Assembly (NCBI GenBank): GCA_963696505.1
Contig: CAVOKN010000007.1
Coordinates: 380,137 to 444,136 of the forward strand
From: CAVOKN01 sp963696505
Lineage (GTDB): Bacteria; Pseudomonadota; Gammaproteobacteria; Burkholderiales; Rhodocyclaceae
Length of the DNA stretch: 64,000 nucleotides
Reading direction: 5' to 3'
Shown here piece after piece: positions 53,940 to 62,993 of this stretch (within the stretch, counting starts at the first letter, position 1; every line of letters begins with the position of its first letter). The position numbers and the translations under genes were made by a program. Under the pieces are notes generated by a model, which worked only from the letters and a program-made list of their open reading frames with translations, ran no database searches and was not told the origin of the DNA.

Positions 53940-56327
53940 ATGAGCCAGCAGATCGGTCGCTTCGAGATCCGGCGCCTGCTCGGCGAAGGCAGCCAGAGTT
54001 CGGTCTACCTGGCCTTCGATCCGCATCTGGAGCGAGAGGTGGCGATCAAGACGCTGCATTTCGGCACCGCAGATGCGACGCAGAACGAGCGCCTGCTGCA
54101 GGAGGCGCGCACGGTGAGCAAGTTGCGCCATCCGAGCATCGTGCCGATCTTCGAGGCCGGCGAGGAAAACGGCGACCCCTACCTGGTGTTCGAGTACGTC
54201 GAAGGGGGCACCCTGTCGCAGTTCCTCAGGGAACGCGGCGCGCCGGGGCCGGCGCGGGCGGTCGAAATGATGCTCCAGGTGCTGGACGCGGTGGACCACG
54301 CGCATCGCTTCGGCATCATCCACCGCGACCTCAAGCCGTCCAACGTGCTGCTCGATGCCGGCGGCGCGGCGCGGGTGATGGACTTCGGCATCGCGACGCG
54401 GGTCGCCCAGGGCGGCGCGGACGGCGGCGGCCTCATGGGCACCCCCGCCTACATGGCGCCGGAATGCATTGCCCAGCGCATCGTCGGACCACAGTCCGAC
54501 GTCTATGCCGCCGGGCTGGTTCTGTTCGAACTGCTCTACGGCCGGCGGGCGGTGTCGGCGCGGGGCGCGGCTCGGGCCATGGAACAGGTCGTGGCCGAGG
54601 GCGTCGTCCTGCCGGAACTCGGCGAGGGCGGCGTCGATGCGCGGCTGCACGATGTGCTCGCCAAGGCCACGGCACGGGACCTGAACGTGCGCTATGCCGG
54701 CGTCGGCCCGATGCGTGAGGCGCTGCGGGCCTGGCTCGAACCGGCGGAGCCGGCGCAGGGCGGGCAGGAGCGGGCCGCGAGCACCCTGGATTTCCTGCTG
54801 CGGCGCATGCGCCACAAGAGCGACTTCCCGGCCTTGTCCGAGGCGATCAGTTCGATCAACCGCCTCGCCTCGTCGGAGCGCGAGAACGTCAGCACCCTGT
54901 CCAACACCATCCTCAAGGACTTCGCACTCACCAACAAGATCCTGAGATTGGTCAACTCGGCCTATTTCCGCACCGCCGGCGGCGGCATCAGCACCGTTTC
55001 CCGCGCCATCGTGGTGCTCGGATTCGAGACCGTGCGCAACATCGCGGTGTCATTGATCCTGTTCGAGCACCTGCAGGACAAGGGCCACGCGGCGGCGCTG
55101 AAGGAGGAGTTTCTGAGGGCCAACTTCGGCGGCATGCTTGCCAGGGAACTCGCTGCCCATGCCCTGCGCGATACCGAGGAGGTGTTCATCTGCGCCATGT
55201 TCCACAACCTCGGGCGAATGCTGAGCCACTACTACTTCCCCGAGGAAGCCGGAGAAATCGGTCGCCGCATGCAGCAGTCCGGCGGCAGCGAAGAGGCGGC
55301 GGCGGCACGCGTGCTGGGCATGGGCTACGAGGAACTGGGCATCGGCATCGCCCGAAGCTGGGGCTTCCCCGAGCGCATCGTCCACAGCATGCGGCGCATG
55401 CCCGCCGGTGCCGTGCGCGCGCCCGAGACGCGGGAGGACCGGCTTCGCACGCTGGCCAATTTCTCCGACCAGATCAGCCAGGCGGTCGAGCGCAGTGCCC
55501 CCGGGGAGCGCGCCCGCGCGCTGGAGAGGCTGCGATTGCGCTACAAGGATGCGTGGCCGATCGCGGACAAGGACCTTGCTGCCTGCATGGAGAAGGCGGT
55601 GGCCGAACTGGAGGGCTTGTCGGCATCGGTGCGGGTGAAGCTGGCGCAGACGCACATCGGCCGCCAACTCACGCGGGAGCGGGCAAGCGCGGATGCCGAG
55701 GCTGCGGCCGCGGAAGCGAATCTGCCGGGGACGCTGCCCGACGCCGGCGCAGAGTTGGCGCGGGAAACGCCTCCGGCGCGAGGCGGCGGCGGCGAGGCGG
55801 GACCGCCACTGGTCGATGCGCAGGCGATCCTGGCCGCCGGCATCCAGGACATCAGCAACTCCTTGGTGGACGATTTTTCGCTCAACGACACGCTGCGCAT
55901 CATTGTCGAGACCATGTATCGCGCGCTGGGCTTCCACCGCGTGCTGCTGTGTGTACGCGATCCGCGTAGCGCGATCATGACGGGCCGCTTCGGTTTCGGG
56001 CCCGACGCCGAGGATGTGGCGCGCCGCTTCCGTTTCCCGCTCGGCGGCATGGCCGACGTGTTCAACATCGTCCTCGCCAAGGGGGTCGATCTGCTGGTGC
56101 GCGACGCCGCCGAAGAGAAGATCATCGGCCGCATTCCGGACTGGTACCGCAAGGCTGTCGGCGCGCCCACTTTCTTACTGCTGCCGCTCACGATGCGCAG
56201 TTCCCCGGTCGGCCTCATCTACGCCGACAAGGCCAAGCCTGGCGCGATCGTCATTTCGGAGAAGGAACTCAGCCTGCTGCGCACGCTGCGCAATCAGGCG
56301 GTGCTGGCGATCAAGCAGTCTACGTGA
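53940..56327 (+). CDS. Ser/Thr protein kinase - HDOD - GAF fusion protein
   Basis: A 795-residue signalling protein. Residues about 7-265 are a Hanks-type kinase: GEGSQSSVY, Lys37 in VAIKTL, HRDLKPSN (about 128), DFG (about 148), and APE (about 173). About 285-490 is an HDOD domain (DFPALSEAISSINRL, NKILRLVNSAYF, SRAIVVLGFETVRN, FICAMFHNLGRML). After a variable linker (about 550-625) a GAF domain (about 640-790: DTLRIIVETMYRALGFHRVLLCVRD ... SPVGLIYADKAKPG) ends the protein. No membrane segment. It likely integrates a small ligand at the GAF with kinase output. No partner phosphatase is adjacent. Confidence 0.9.
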   Translation: MSQQIGRFEIRRLLGEGSQSSVYLAFDPHLEREVAIKTLHFGTADATQNERLLQEARTVSKLRHPSIVPIFEAGEENGDPYLVFEYVEGGTLSQFLRERGAPGPARAVEMMLQVLDAVDHAHRFGIIHRDLKPSNVLLDAGGAARVMDFGIATRVAQGGADGGGLMGTPAYMAPECIAQRIVGPQSDVYAAGLVLFELLYGRRAVSARGAARAMEQVVAEGVVLPELGEGGVDARLHDVLAKATARDLNVRYAGVGPMREALRAWLEPAEPAQGGQERAASTLDFLLRRMRHKSDFPALSEAISSINRLASSERENVSTLSNTILKDFALTNKILRLVNSAYFRTAGGGISTVSRAIVVLGFETVRNIAVSLILFEHLQDKGHAAALKEEFLRANFGGMLARELAAHALRDTEEVFICAMFHNLGRMLSHYYFPEEAGEIGRRMQQSGGSEEAAAARVLGMGYEELGIGIARSWGFPERIVHSMRRMPAGAVRAPETREDRLRTLANFSDQISQAVERSAPGERARALERLRLRYKDAWPIADKDLAACMEKAVAELEGLSASVRVKLAQTHIGRQLTRERASADAEAAAAEANLPGTLPDAGAELARETPPARGGGGEAGPPLVDAQAILAAGIQDISNSLVDDFSLNDTLRIIVETMYRALGFHRVLLCVRDPRSAIMTGRFGFGPDAEDVARRFRFPLGGMADVFNIVLAKGVDLLVRDAAEEKIIGRIPDWYRKAVGAPTFLLLPLTMRSSPVGLIYADKAKPGAIVISEKELSLLRTLRNQAVLAIKQST

Positions 56328-56413
56328 GGCGCACGGCCGAAGGCGCAAGCGTCGTGCCGGGCCTCCGGCCGCCGGCGCGGACACGCGCCAGCCCGAGTCG
56401 CCCCCTTGCCGAA

Positions 56414-56899
56414 TCAAGGATCGGCGCGATCCTCATCGGAAGTCGAAGTCGTGGCGGGCGAGCCGTCGGCGTCGGCCCAGCAGTTGGGGGTCTCGTAAAT
56501 CCTGACGCGTTCCAGCCGCAGCCGATTGCCATAGGTGTCGCGATACACCGCGTCCAGCGTCGAGAAGGCGATGGTGGCCAGGTTCTCTGCGGTGGGCACC
56601 TGGTTGAGGACGACGGTCTTGTGCCCCGGCAGCGAGGCGAGAAACTCGCGCAGGGCCGTGTCGCCGCGGAAGACGAGGAAGGCGTGGTCCCAGGCATCGA
56701 CCAGGTGGGTCTTGGCCAGGGATTTCACTTCGCCGAAATCCATGAGCATGCCGTCTGCCGGCGAGCCGGGCTGGTCGATCACCACCCCTGCCAGCGTAAC
56801 CTCGATGGCATAGCGGTGGCCGTGCAGGTGCCGGCACTGGCTGAGGTGATCCGGAATTCGGTGTCCGGCGTCGAATTCGAGGCGGCGGGTGATGCGCAT
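56414..56899 (-). CDS. queD: 6-carboxytetrahydropterin synthase (QueD family)
   Basis: A 161-residue protein with FDAGHRI (His13), CRHLHGHRY (Cys22, His26, His28), WDHAFLV, VPTAENLA and VRIYETPNCWAD. These give the zinc-binding His triad and the Cys/His/Glu catalytic residues of QueD, which converts dihydroneopterin triphosphate in queuosine biosynthesis. It lies convergent with the kinase gene and about 120 bases from the divergent radical SAM gene; that neighbour is not QueE, whose motif is different. Confidence 0.9.
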   Translation of the reverse strand: MRITRRLEFDAGHRIPDHLSQCRHLHGHRYAIEVTLAGVVIDQPGSPADGMLMDFGEVKSLAKTHLVDAWDHAFLVFRGDTALREFLASLPGHKTVVLNQVPTAENLATIAFSTLDAVYRDTYGNRLRLERVRIYETPNCWADADGSPATTSTSDEDRADP

Positions 56900-57019
56900 G
56901 GGGCGGAATCCGGGCGCGATGAATGCTAAGCTGCGCCGTCAAGCGGAGGCCGATTATAGCAGCGGGGCCGGTCCGGCCCTGGCGTCCGCAATCCCGGTTG
57001 CCGTACGAGCGCGTCCTGC

Positions 57020-57868
57020 ATGACGTCCGATCCGACCAAGCTCAGCACGCATGACCACAGTCGCGATTCGGCGGGGTTGAGCTACGTCTATCCGGTCGTC
57101 TCGCGGCGAGCGGGTGGCGTGTCGGTGGGCGTCAATCTGAACCCGAACAACGCGTGCAACTGGCGATGCCTCTACTGCCAGGTTCCGGATCTGGTCCGCG
57201 GCACCGCGCCCGAAATCGATCTGCGCCTGCTGGAAACGGAACTGCGCGATTTCCTGAGGGACTGCAGCGAGGGGGATTTCCTCGAACGCCGCGTGCCGGC
57301 GGACCTGCGGCACATCGTTGATGTGGCCATCTCGGGCAATGGAGAGCCGACCAGCGCACGGCAGTTCGCCGAGGTGGTGGAGTTGATAGGCAAGGTGCTG
57401 CGGGACTTCGCCCTCGATGTGCCGCCGCGGCTGATCACCAATGGCAGCCTGGTTGGGCGGGATTATGTCCGGCGCGGGCTCACGCGGCTGGGAGCGCTTG
57501 GCGGCGAAGCCTGGTTCAAGGTCGATTCCGGAACCGCCGCGGGACTCAAGCGCATCAACGGCGTGTCGCTCGAACCGGCGACGGTGGTGCGCAGGCTGCG
57601 CCGTTGCGCCTCTCTCTGCCCGACTTGGGTTCAGACGTGCTGGTTCGCGCTGGACGGGCGAGAACCCGACGACGCAGAACGGGACGCCTATCTGGATCTG
57701 CTGCGCGAGGCAGGGACAGACTTGCTGCGGGGGGTGCTGATCTACGGCCTTGCGCGCCCTTCGCTGCAGCCCGAGGCAGCGCGATTATCCAAACTTGGAG
57801 CCGACACGCTTGAGGCTCTGGCGCGCAGAGTGAGGGCGCTCGGGCTGGCGGCACGCGTCAGCCCGTAG
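57020..57868 (+). CDS. Radical SAM protein
   Basis: A 282-residue protein with the cluster motif CNWRCLYCQ (Cys 46, 50, 53), preceded by VNLNPNNA, and the SAM-binding region VAISGNGEPT plus LITNGSLV. The layout resembles the short radical SAM proteins annotated as wyosine/TYW1-like or Fe-S activases (the ISGNGEPT motif is common to these). The substrate is unknown. No partner is evident beyond the divergent queD, which might hint at a tRNA-modification context. Confidence 0.82.
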   Translation: MTSDPTKLSTHDHSRDSAGLSYVYPVVSRRAGGVSVGVNLNPNNACNWRCLYCQVPDLVRGTAPEIDLRLLETELRDFLRDCSEGDFLERRVPADLRHIVDVAISGNGEPTSARQFAEVVELIGKVLRDFALDVPPRLITNGSLVGRDYVRRGLTRLGALGGEAWFKVDSGTAAGLKRINGVSLEPATVVRRLRRCASLCPTWVQTCWFALDGREPDDAERDAYLDLLREAGTDLLRGVLIYGLARPSLQPEAARLSKLGADTLEALARRVRALGLAARVSP

Positions 57869-57881
57869 CGTCGGAGCAGGT

Positions 57882-58178
57882 TCAGGCAGGCTTCTTGCCC
57901 CAGGTGCGTGCATCCTTCTTCAGCCGCTTCAGGAGTTCGGGCTCCTTGGCGCGCAGGTATTCGACGACCTCGTAGTCTTCCCGGCGGATCTTGCTCACAT
58001 CGATCTGCTCGACATGCACCAGGCGCAGCAGGGCCTGGACCGGCCGCGGCATGTTGCGCCCGCTTTCGTAGCGCGACCCGCCGCTTTGGGTCACGCCCAG
58101 TTTGGACCAGAACTGTGATTGATTCATCCCGAGCTTCCGGCGTAGCTCGCGCGCATCTACTTTTTCTGTCGCTTTCAT
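57882..58178 (-). CDS. XRE-type helix-turn-helix regulator
   Basis: A 98-residue protein with a helix-turn-helix (about 8-50: ARELRRKLGMNQSQFWSKLGVTQSGGSRYESGRNMPRPVQALLRL) and a basic C-terminal half. It is the short antitoxin-like or regulator type seen widely in betaproteobacteria. A perfect 20-base palindrome 40 bases upstream of its start is a likely binding site, so it is probably autoregulated. It is convergent with the radical SAM gene. Confidence 0.82.
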   Translation of the reverse strand: MKATEKVDARELRRKLGMNQSQFWSKLGVTQSGGSRYESGRNMPRPVQALLRLVHVEQIDVSKIRREDYEVVEYLRAKEPELLKRLKKDARTWGKKPA

Positions 58179-58217
58179 CGATTGTCCTCGCGTGTTGAAC
58201 GAAAAATGACAAACGTT

Positions 58218-58237
58218 GCTATAACTTTAGTTATAGC
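58218..58237. promoter_or_regulatory. Perfect 20-base palindrome, likely XRE operator
   Basis: GCTATAAC (58218-58225) and GTTATAGC (58230-58237) are perfectly inverted around TTTA, in the interval between the XRE gene (-) and lysC (+). Position suggests autorepression of the XRE gene; it could also affect lysC. Confidence 0.6.
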
Positions 58238-58391
58238 GGGCGTTAGTATAGAGCAATATTGTTCCTACATACAATACACTCGGCATGGGTTCCTTCTAGT
58301 GGTTTTCCGCAGTTCGGAGCGCTCGACGGCTGCGGCGCGTTTTGCCCGGATGGGTTAGAATCGCCGCCCTTTTCACGACATTAGATTAGAG

Positions 58392-59624
58392 ATGGCGCTC
58401 ATCGTTCAGAAATATGGCGGCACTTCGGTTGGCTCCGCGGAGCGCATCCTGAATGTCGCGAAGCGGGTCGCCGGCTGGCAGGCGCAGGGGCACCAGGTGG
58501 TCGTGGTGGTTTCCGCCATGAGCGGCGAGACCAACCGCCTGATCGCCCTGGCCAAGCAGGTCCAGGCGAATCCGGATCCCCGGGAACTCGACGTGGTGGT
58601 TTCCACCGGGGAGCAGGTCACGATCGGACTGTTGTGCATGGCCCTGATGGAACAAGGGCTGCAGGCGCGCAGTTACACGGGCGGGCAGGTGCGCATCCTT
58701 ACCGATAGCGCCTTTACCAAGGCGCGCATCCTCAAGATCGACGAGGACCGCATGCGCGCCGACCTGAACCAGGGCTGCGTGGTGGTGGTTGCGGGATTCC
58801 AGGGCGTTGACGAGGCCGGAAACATCACCACCCTCGGGCGGGGCGGCTCCGACACCACGGGCGTGGCACTGGCCGCGGCGCTCAAGGCCGACGAGTGCCA
58901 GATCTACACCGACGTGGATGGCGTCTACACCACCGACCCGCGCATCGTGCCGGAGGCGCGGCGCCTGACCCGGATCACCTTCGAGGAAATGCTGGAGCTG
59001 GCCAGCCTCGGTTCCAAGGTGCTGCAGATCCGCGCGGTGGAATTTGCCGGCAAGTACAAGGTCAAGCTGCGCGTGCTCTCCAGTTTCGAAGAGGGCGGTG
59101 AGGGCACGTTGATTACTTTCGAGGAAAACACCACCATGGAACAACCGATCATCTCAGGCATTGCCTTCAACCGGGACGAGGCGAAACTCACCGTGGTCGG
59201 CGTGCCCGATCGTCCCGGCATTGCCTATCAGATTCTCGGCCCGGTTGCCGAAGCCAACATCGACGTCGACATGATCGTGCAGAACATCGGCCACGACGCA
59301 ACCACCGACTTCTCGTTCACGGTCAATCGGAGCGACTTCGCCCGGGCGCAAAAGATTCTCGAAGAGCGCGTCATGCCCCACGTCGGCGCCCGCGCCGTGG
59401 TGGGCGACAACCGCATCGCCAAGGTGTCGGTGGTCGGTGTCGGCATGCGTTCCCATGTCGGCATCGCCAGCAAGATGTTCCGTACCTTGTCCGAGGAAGG
59501 CATCAACATCCAGATGATCTCGACCTCGGAAATCAAGATCTCGGTGGTGATCGACGAGAAGTACGTCGAACTGGCGGTGCGCGTGCTGCACCGCGCGTTC
59601 GAACTGGATCAGGTTCCCGCCTGA
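58392..59624 (+). CDS. lysC: Aspartate kinase
   Basis: A 410-residue aspartokinase: KYGGTSVGSAERI (about 7-19, substrate/ATP site), VVVVSAMSGETNRL, and the GRGGSDTTG loop, followed by two ACT domains (about 265-410) that bind lysine or threonine for feedback control. It makes aspartyl phosphate, the entry to lysine, threonine and methionine. It is monofunctional (no homoserine dehydrogenase). It is followed directly by tRNA-Ser, an arrangement common in Rhodocyclales and relatives. Confidence 0.95.
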   Translation: MALIVQKYGGTSVGSAERILNVAKRVAGWQAQGHQVVVVVSAMSGETNRLIALAKQVQANPDPRELDVVVSTGEQVTIGLLCMALMEQGLQARSYTGGQVRILTDSAFTKARILKIDEDRMRADLNQGCVVVVAGFQGVDEAGNITTLGRGGSDTTGVALAAALKADECQIYTDVDGVYTTDPRIVPEARRLTRITFEEMLELASLGSKVLQIRAVEFAGKYKVKLRVLSSFEEGGEGTLITFEENTTMEQPIISGIAFNRDEAKLTVVGVPDRPGIAYQILGPVAEANIDVDMIVQNIGHDATTDFSFTVNRSDFARAQKILEERVMPHVGARAVVGDNRIAKVSVVGVGMRSHVGIASKMFRTLSEEGINIQMISTSEIKISVVIDEKYVELAVRVLHRAFELDQVPA

Positions 59625-59700
59625 CGCTGCCGCTCGATGCCGCGATCGGGCCGCGTTTGACCGATCGCGAGGCGAGCGGGTATCATCCGCAAGCTTTTCC

Positions 59701-59793
59701 GGAGAGATGGCCGAGAGGTCGAAGGCACTCCCCTGCTAAGGGAGCATACGGGCAAAACCTGTATCGAGGGTTCGAATCCCTCTCTCTCCGCCA
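59701..59793 (+). tRNA. tRNA-Ser(GCU)
   Basis: Full cloverleaf: acceptor GGAGAGA/TCTCTCC, D arm, anticodon loop CTGCTAA (anticodon GCT at 59735-59737), long variable arm (class II) and T loop TTCGAAT, with CCA encoded. The 3' end is intact and is followed by island-like sequence, so it may be an attachment site. Confidence 0.95.
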
Positions 59794-59828
59794 GAATTTC
59801 TGGCAAAACCAGTCTCTGACTGGGCGAT

Positions 59829-59863
59829 AACCCCGCCGAGCCCCGTGCTCTGTGGGGTTTTTC
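59829..59863 (+). terminator. Rho-independent terminator after tRNA-Ser
   Basis: AACCCC (59829-59834) pairs with GGGGTT (59854-59859), with an inner GAG/CTC pairing, followed by a T-run. It would end the lysC-tRNA transcript. Confidence 0.7.
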
Positions 59864-59870
59864 GTTTCTA

Positions 59871-60089
59871 CCTGTTAACCTCGCGCCACCCCATTCTCTG
59901 AATTCTGCGTTCTTACAGGCTGTTTTTCTCGAAACCTGTTAACCTCGGGGGTGTCCGTGCAAAATTCCTATTAGCTCGCCACAGGGGGGGTTACGGGGCT
60001 CCAAGGGCCCAAGTTCGCGATGAGATACGTTTTGCTGTTTGGAGGACGCCATCGCGAACTATTGTGCAGTCTCAGCCTGCCAAGGGCGT
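59871..60089. repeat. Repeats at the start of the island downstream of tRNA-Ser
   Basis: A 13-base direct repeat, CCTGTTAACCTCG, lies at 59871-59883 and 59935-59947. Further on, AGTTCGCGATG (60012-60022) and its exact inverse (60050-60060) form a hairpin with a 27-base loop. No gene was found here; base composition drops beyond this point. The direct repeats could be remnants of an attachment region or of regulation. Confidence 0.45.
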
Positions 60090-60372
60090 TCAGATTTTAT
60101 CGGGGTACTTCAACTCCCTTTGATACACAGCCTTTTCCCCCTGGCCTTTTACCGTTAGCTTTACCACATGGATATCAGGCTGCATGTTGAAGGGGCCCGA
60201 GGGGTCATACCAGCGAAATCCGAGGTGGATGGCATCTGTTCCCACCCCGCCAGTCCATTCCCCCCAATTCCATGCTGACTTTGCAACCTGGCATGGATTC
60301 AATCCGATACTTTTCCACGAAAGCCTGAACTTGGTCATCGCTGGCAATTGCCTCGAAATCGTCGGTGATCAT
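60090..60372 (-). pseudogene. Small protein gene coupled to HerA-like remnant, frameshifted
   Basis: Two frames join into one protein of about 93 residues: MITDDFEAIASDDQVQAFVEKYRIESMPGCKVSMELG, then, past a run of six G/C (60260-60265), EWTGGVGTDAIHLGFRWYDPSGPFNMQPDIHVVKLTVKGQG. Removing one base of the run restores the frame. Its ATG overlaps the ATPase stop (ATGA), so the pair was coupled. No family was recognised. It may be a specific partner of the HerA-like ATPase. Confidence 0.5.
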
Positions 60373-60965
60373 TCTTTCGATCCCTCGCTCGGAAGTGGTC
60401 GAACCTGAATCCTCTTTGCGCGGGCGGAACTTCTGTCGCGAAGGTCGCCATCTCCTCGCCCTTTTAAGCTAGTAAGTGCATCGGGATCCATATGAACGTT
60501 CGGAGCATTCTTCTTTGCTTCTTTCACGTCCATCGGCCTGAGTACAAGCCACGTGGCGGCGTTAGCCTTTACCTCGGATCCGAAATGGTCGCTCATTTGA
60601 GAGGCGAGGACCATTCCAAGACCGAATTTTCGAGCCTCAGTAAACAGGAGGTTCAATATTCGATCGGGAGAATCAGGATCTCCAGCCCCGGTGCTCAGTA
60701 TCTTCGCCTTATCGATTACGACGAATAGTCTGAACCGTTGACGATCGTCTGTCGGCTGGACTGGGATCGGTCCTTTCAGACGCAATACCCTGAAGATCTT
60801 CCTAAGCATCGTCTCAGCTGCGATGTAGCGAACCTCATCGGTAAGTTTGCTGAGGTCGAGACGCACATTTGACGACAGGATCTCCTCGATCGAGACGTGC
60901 TCTGTGCGATGGAAAATTGGGTGCTCAAATATCTCCTGAACAGTTGCTAGGCAGCCCTCGATAGC
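60369..60965 (-). pseudogene. HerA/FtsK-type ATPase, C-terminal fragment
   Basis: About 200 codons resembling the C-terminal half of HerA-like or DUF87 ATPases: RFRLFVVIDKAKIL (Walker B region, where the usual DEA reads DKA), EARKFGLGMVLASQ (sensor motif) and KANAATWLVLRPMD. The Walker A half is missing: beyond about 60965 the same DNA encodes AbiEii on the other strand, so the gene was cut there. HerA-like ATPases are common in anti-phage systems. The Lys at the Walker B Glu position also suggests loss of activity. Confidence 0.6.
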
Positions 60966-61501
60966 CGACCGTTGAGATTCGGAAGGAAGCCAACTATTCC
61001 GGGATTCGAGTGACCTTGATGGGAATGCTCGACAAGGCGCGTTGCCCCGTACATGCTGATATCGGCTTCGGGGATGCCGTCGTTCCCGGCCCCGATGAAG
61101 TTGATTACCCGGTTCTCCTTGCTGAAATGCCGGCACCCCCTCTGCGCGTGTATCCACGCTATACGGTGGTCGCCGAGAAACTGGAGGCACTGACCCCACT
61201 CGGCATGCTCAACAGCCGAATGAAGGATTACTTCGATCTGTGGGTGCTGGTGACGTATTCGGAATTCGATAGGCAGATCCTGATCCGAGCGGTTGCTGCC
61301 ACATTCGAGCGCCGCCAAACCAGAATTCCCGATGGAGTGCCCATCGGGTTGAGCGACGAGTTCGCGAATGATTCGCTGAAGGAAAAGCAGTGGAATGCCT
61401 TCCTTCGAAAGAATTCGATCGCTCCCAAACCCCTGACAGAGGTGGTCACGGACCTTCGTGATTTCCTGATGCCGGTTCTGGCATCGGCATCACAGGGCTG
61501 A
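60965..61501 (+). pseudogene. AbiEii-type nucleotidyltransferase toxin, C-terminal fragment
   Basis: The frame opens just after a stop at 60962 and gives VEIRKEANYSGIRVTLMGMLDKARCPVHADIGFGDAVVPGPDEVDYPVLL, then PPLRVYPRYTVVAEKLEALTPLGMLNSRMKDYFDLWVL, which matches the middle and C-terminal parts of AbiEii/AbiGii (DUF1814) proteins. The N-terminal nucleotidyltransferase GS motif and the antitoxin AbiEi are missing. It is joined head to head with the HerA fragment at about 60965, so this point is a recombination junction. Confidence 0.7.
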
Positions 61502-61604
61502 TTGCTGATGATGGACTTTGCGAATACCAGCCTGTTACTTGCTGCATACCACCCTTTCCGGCACAATTCTGGCCAATGTGTCACGGGCAACAGTTCCCGA
61601 AAAC

Positions 61605-62993
61605 GGCTCTTCGCCGCTTCTCTACGGAAGAAGGGGATGGCTGACATCCCGGAAACCGTGTATCCAGCTGGGTTCTCTAAAGGACACAGGCGGGTACACG
61701 ATATGGGATCAGCCATCCCGGTAGGGATTATGGGGTATCAGGGGCAGGTTATCGAGCGGGTTGAGCACGACGAGAGTGCGCAACCGTGCGCATTTCTTGC
61801 CGGCGTGATCGGCGGGTAAAACCGATTGCTGCTGGGATAGGGCGATGCGGGAGCGTTCATCGGCTCAAGCGGCGCTGGATCAGCGACCTGCCACTGTTTG
61901 GTCAGGCATGCCAGGTCGAGATTGAGTATGCCGAGGTGTTCATCAGTCCCTCGGTGGTGCGGGTGGAACTGCTGCCGTTTGTCGAGCCCACGACGCGGGT
62001 TACCAAACGCTACGCACTGCTGATTTCGGGCCTTTGCCGCCACATGCCGATTTCGGCGGTGGCGCGGCACACGGGGCTGCGCTGGGCCACGATCAAGTCG
62101 ATCGACAAGGCGTATCTGGCCGACACGATCAAGCCGGTGTCGCCGCAGACGCTGGAAGGCATTCGCTATCTCGGTGTTGACGAGGTGGCGCGCGCCAAGG
62201 GACAGGACTACCTGACGTTGGTCTATGACCTGTCGCCCGGCGCCAACTGCGGGCGCATTCTGTGGATCAGGAGGGGCGCGATAGCGCGGTACTGTGTGAG
62301 TTTCTGGATGCCCTGAGCCAGGAATGCGCCGCTGGCATCGAGGCTGTGGCGATGGACATGGGGGCCGCCTACATCGCCGCCACAAAGGCGAGCTTGCCCA
62401 GCGCCGTCATCGTCTTCGACCGCTTTCACATCATGCAGATGTTCTCGACGGTGATTCGCGATTGCCGCCGTGCCGAGTTCAAGGCCGCCAAGACCTTGGG
62501 CGACCTGAGTGGGCAGGAGGCGATCAAGGGCAGCCTCTACCTGCTGCTGTCCAATCGCGACAAGCTCAAGGAGAGCGATCAGGACCGGCTCGACAAGCTG
62601 CTGGTGCAGAACGAGCCCTTGAACAAGCTCTACACGCTGAAGGAGCAGTTGCAGCGCCTGTGGCATCAGCCAGGTTCGACGGCCGAGATGGCTGCACGCC
62701 TGGACGACTGGTGTGGCATGGCGCAGGCCGCAAAGATCACCGGCCTGTCGAAGTTCGTCAAGACCTTGCAATCCCACCGCACCGGTATCTGCAATTGGGC
62801 CGATCACCCGATCAGCACTGCCCGGCTGGAGGCCGGCAACGTCAGTATTGCTCTGCTGCGCCGACGCGCCAGAGGCTTCCGCGACACCGAGTACTTGAAG
62901 CTCAAAATCTATCAAACCAACACTCCGGACGCCCCTTCCATGCTCTTCTCACACTTATCCACGAAGAGCACCGTATGAAAGCGGCGAAGAGCC
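61605..62993 (+). mobile_element. ISL3-family insertion sequence, complete ends, 1389 bp
   Basis: Terminal inverted repeats are IRL 61605-61627 and IRR 62971-62993 (20 of 23 positions match; both start GGCTCTTCGCC when read inward). The flanks carry an 8-base target duplication, CCGAAAAC on the left (61597-61604) and CCGAAAAT on the right (62994-63001), with one mismatch. This length of duplication and these ends fit ISL3. The transposase is frameshifted, so the copy is probably immobile. Confidence 0.8.
61730..62978 (+). pseudogene. ISL3-family transposase, two frameshifts
   Basis: Three frames in series: MGYQGQVIERVEHDESA from ATG 61730; then, shifted near 61785, TVRISCRRDRRVKP ... RRWISDLPLFGQACQVEIEYAE ... 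RYLGVDEVARAKGQDYLTLVYDL (first catalytic Asp); then, shifted near 62265, QEGRDSAVLCEFLDAL ... EAVAMDMGAAYIAA (second Asp) and the ending GFRDTEYLKLKIYQ with the Glu. Both shifts each need one missing base (or two extra) to be explained. The stop lies inside IRR. Full length would be about 415 residues. Confidence 0.78.

Noticed and set aside
57020..57868. Calling the radical SAM protein QueE because queD is near
   Set aside because: QueE has a CxxxCxxC motif with a 14-residue or modified spacing in a smaller protein and different flanking motifs; this protein carries CNWRCLYCQ with ISGNGEPT.
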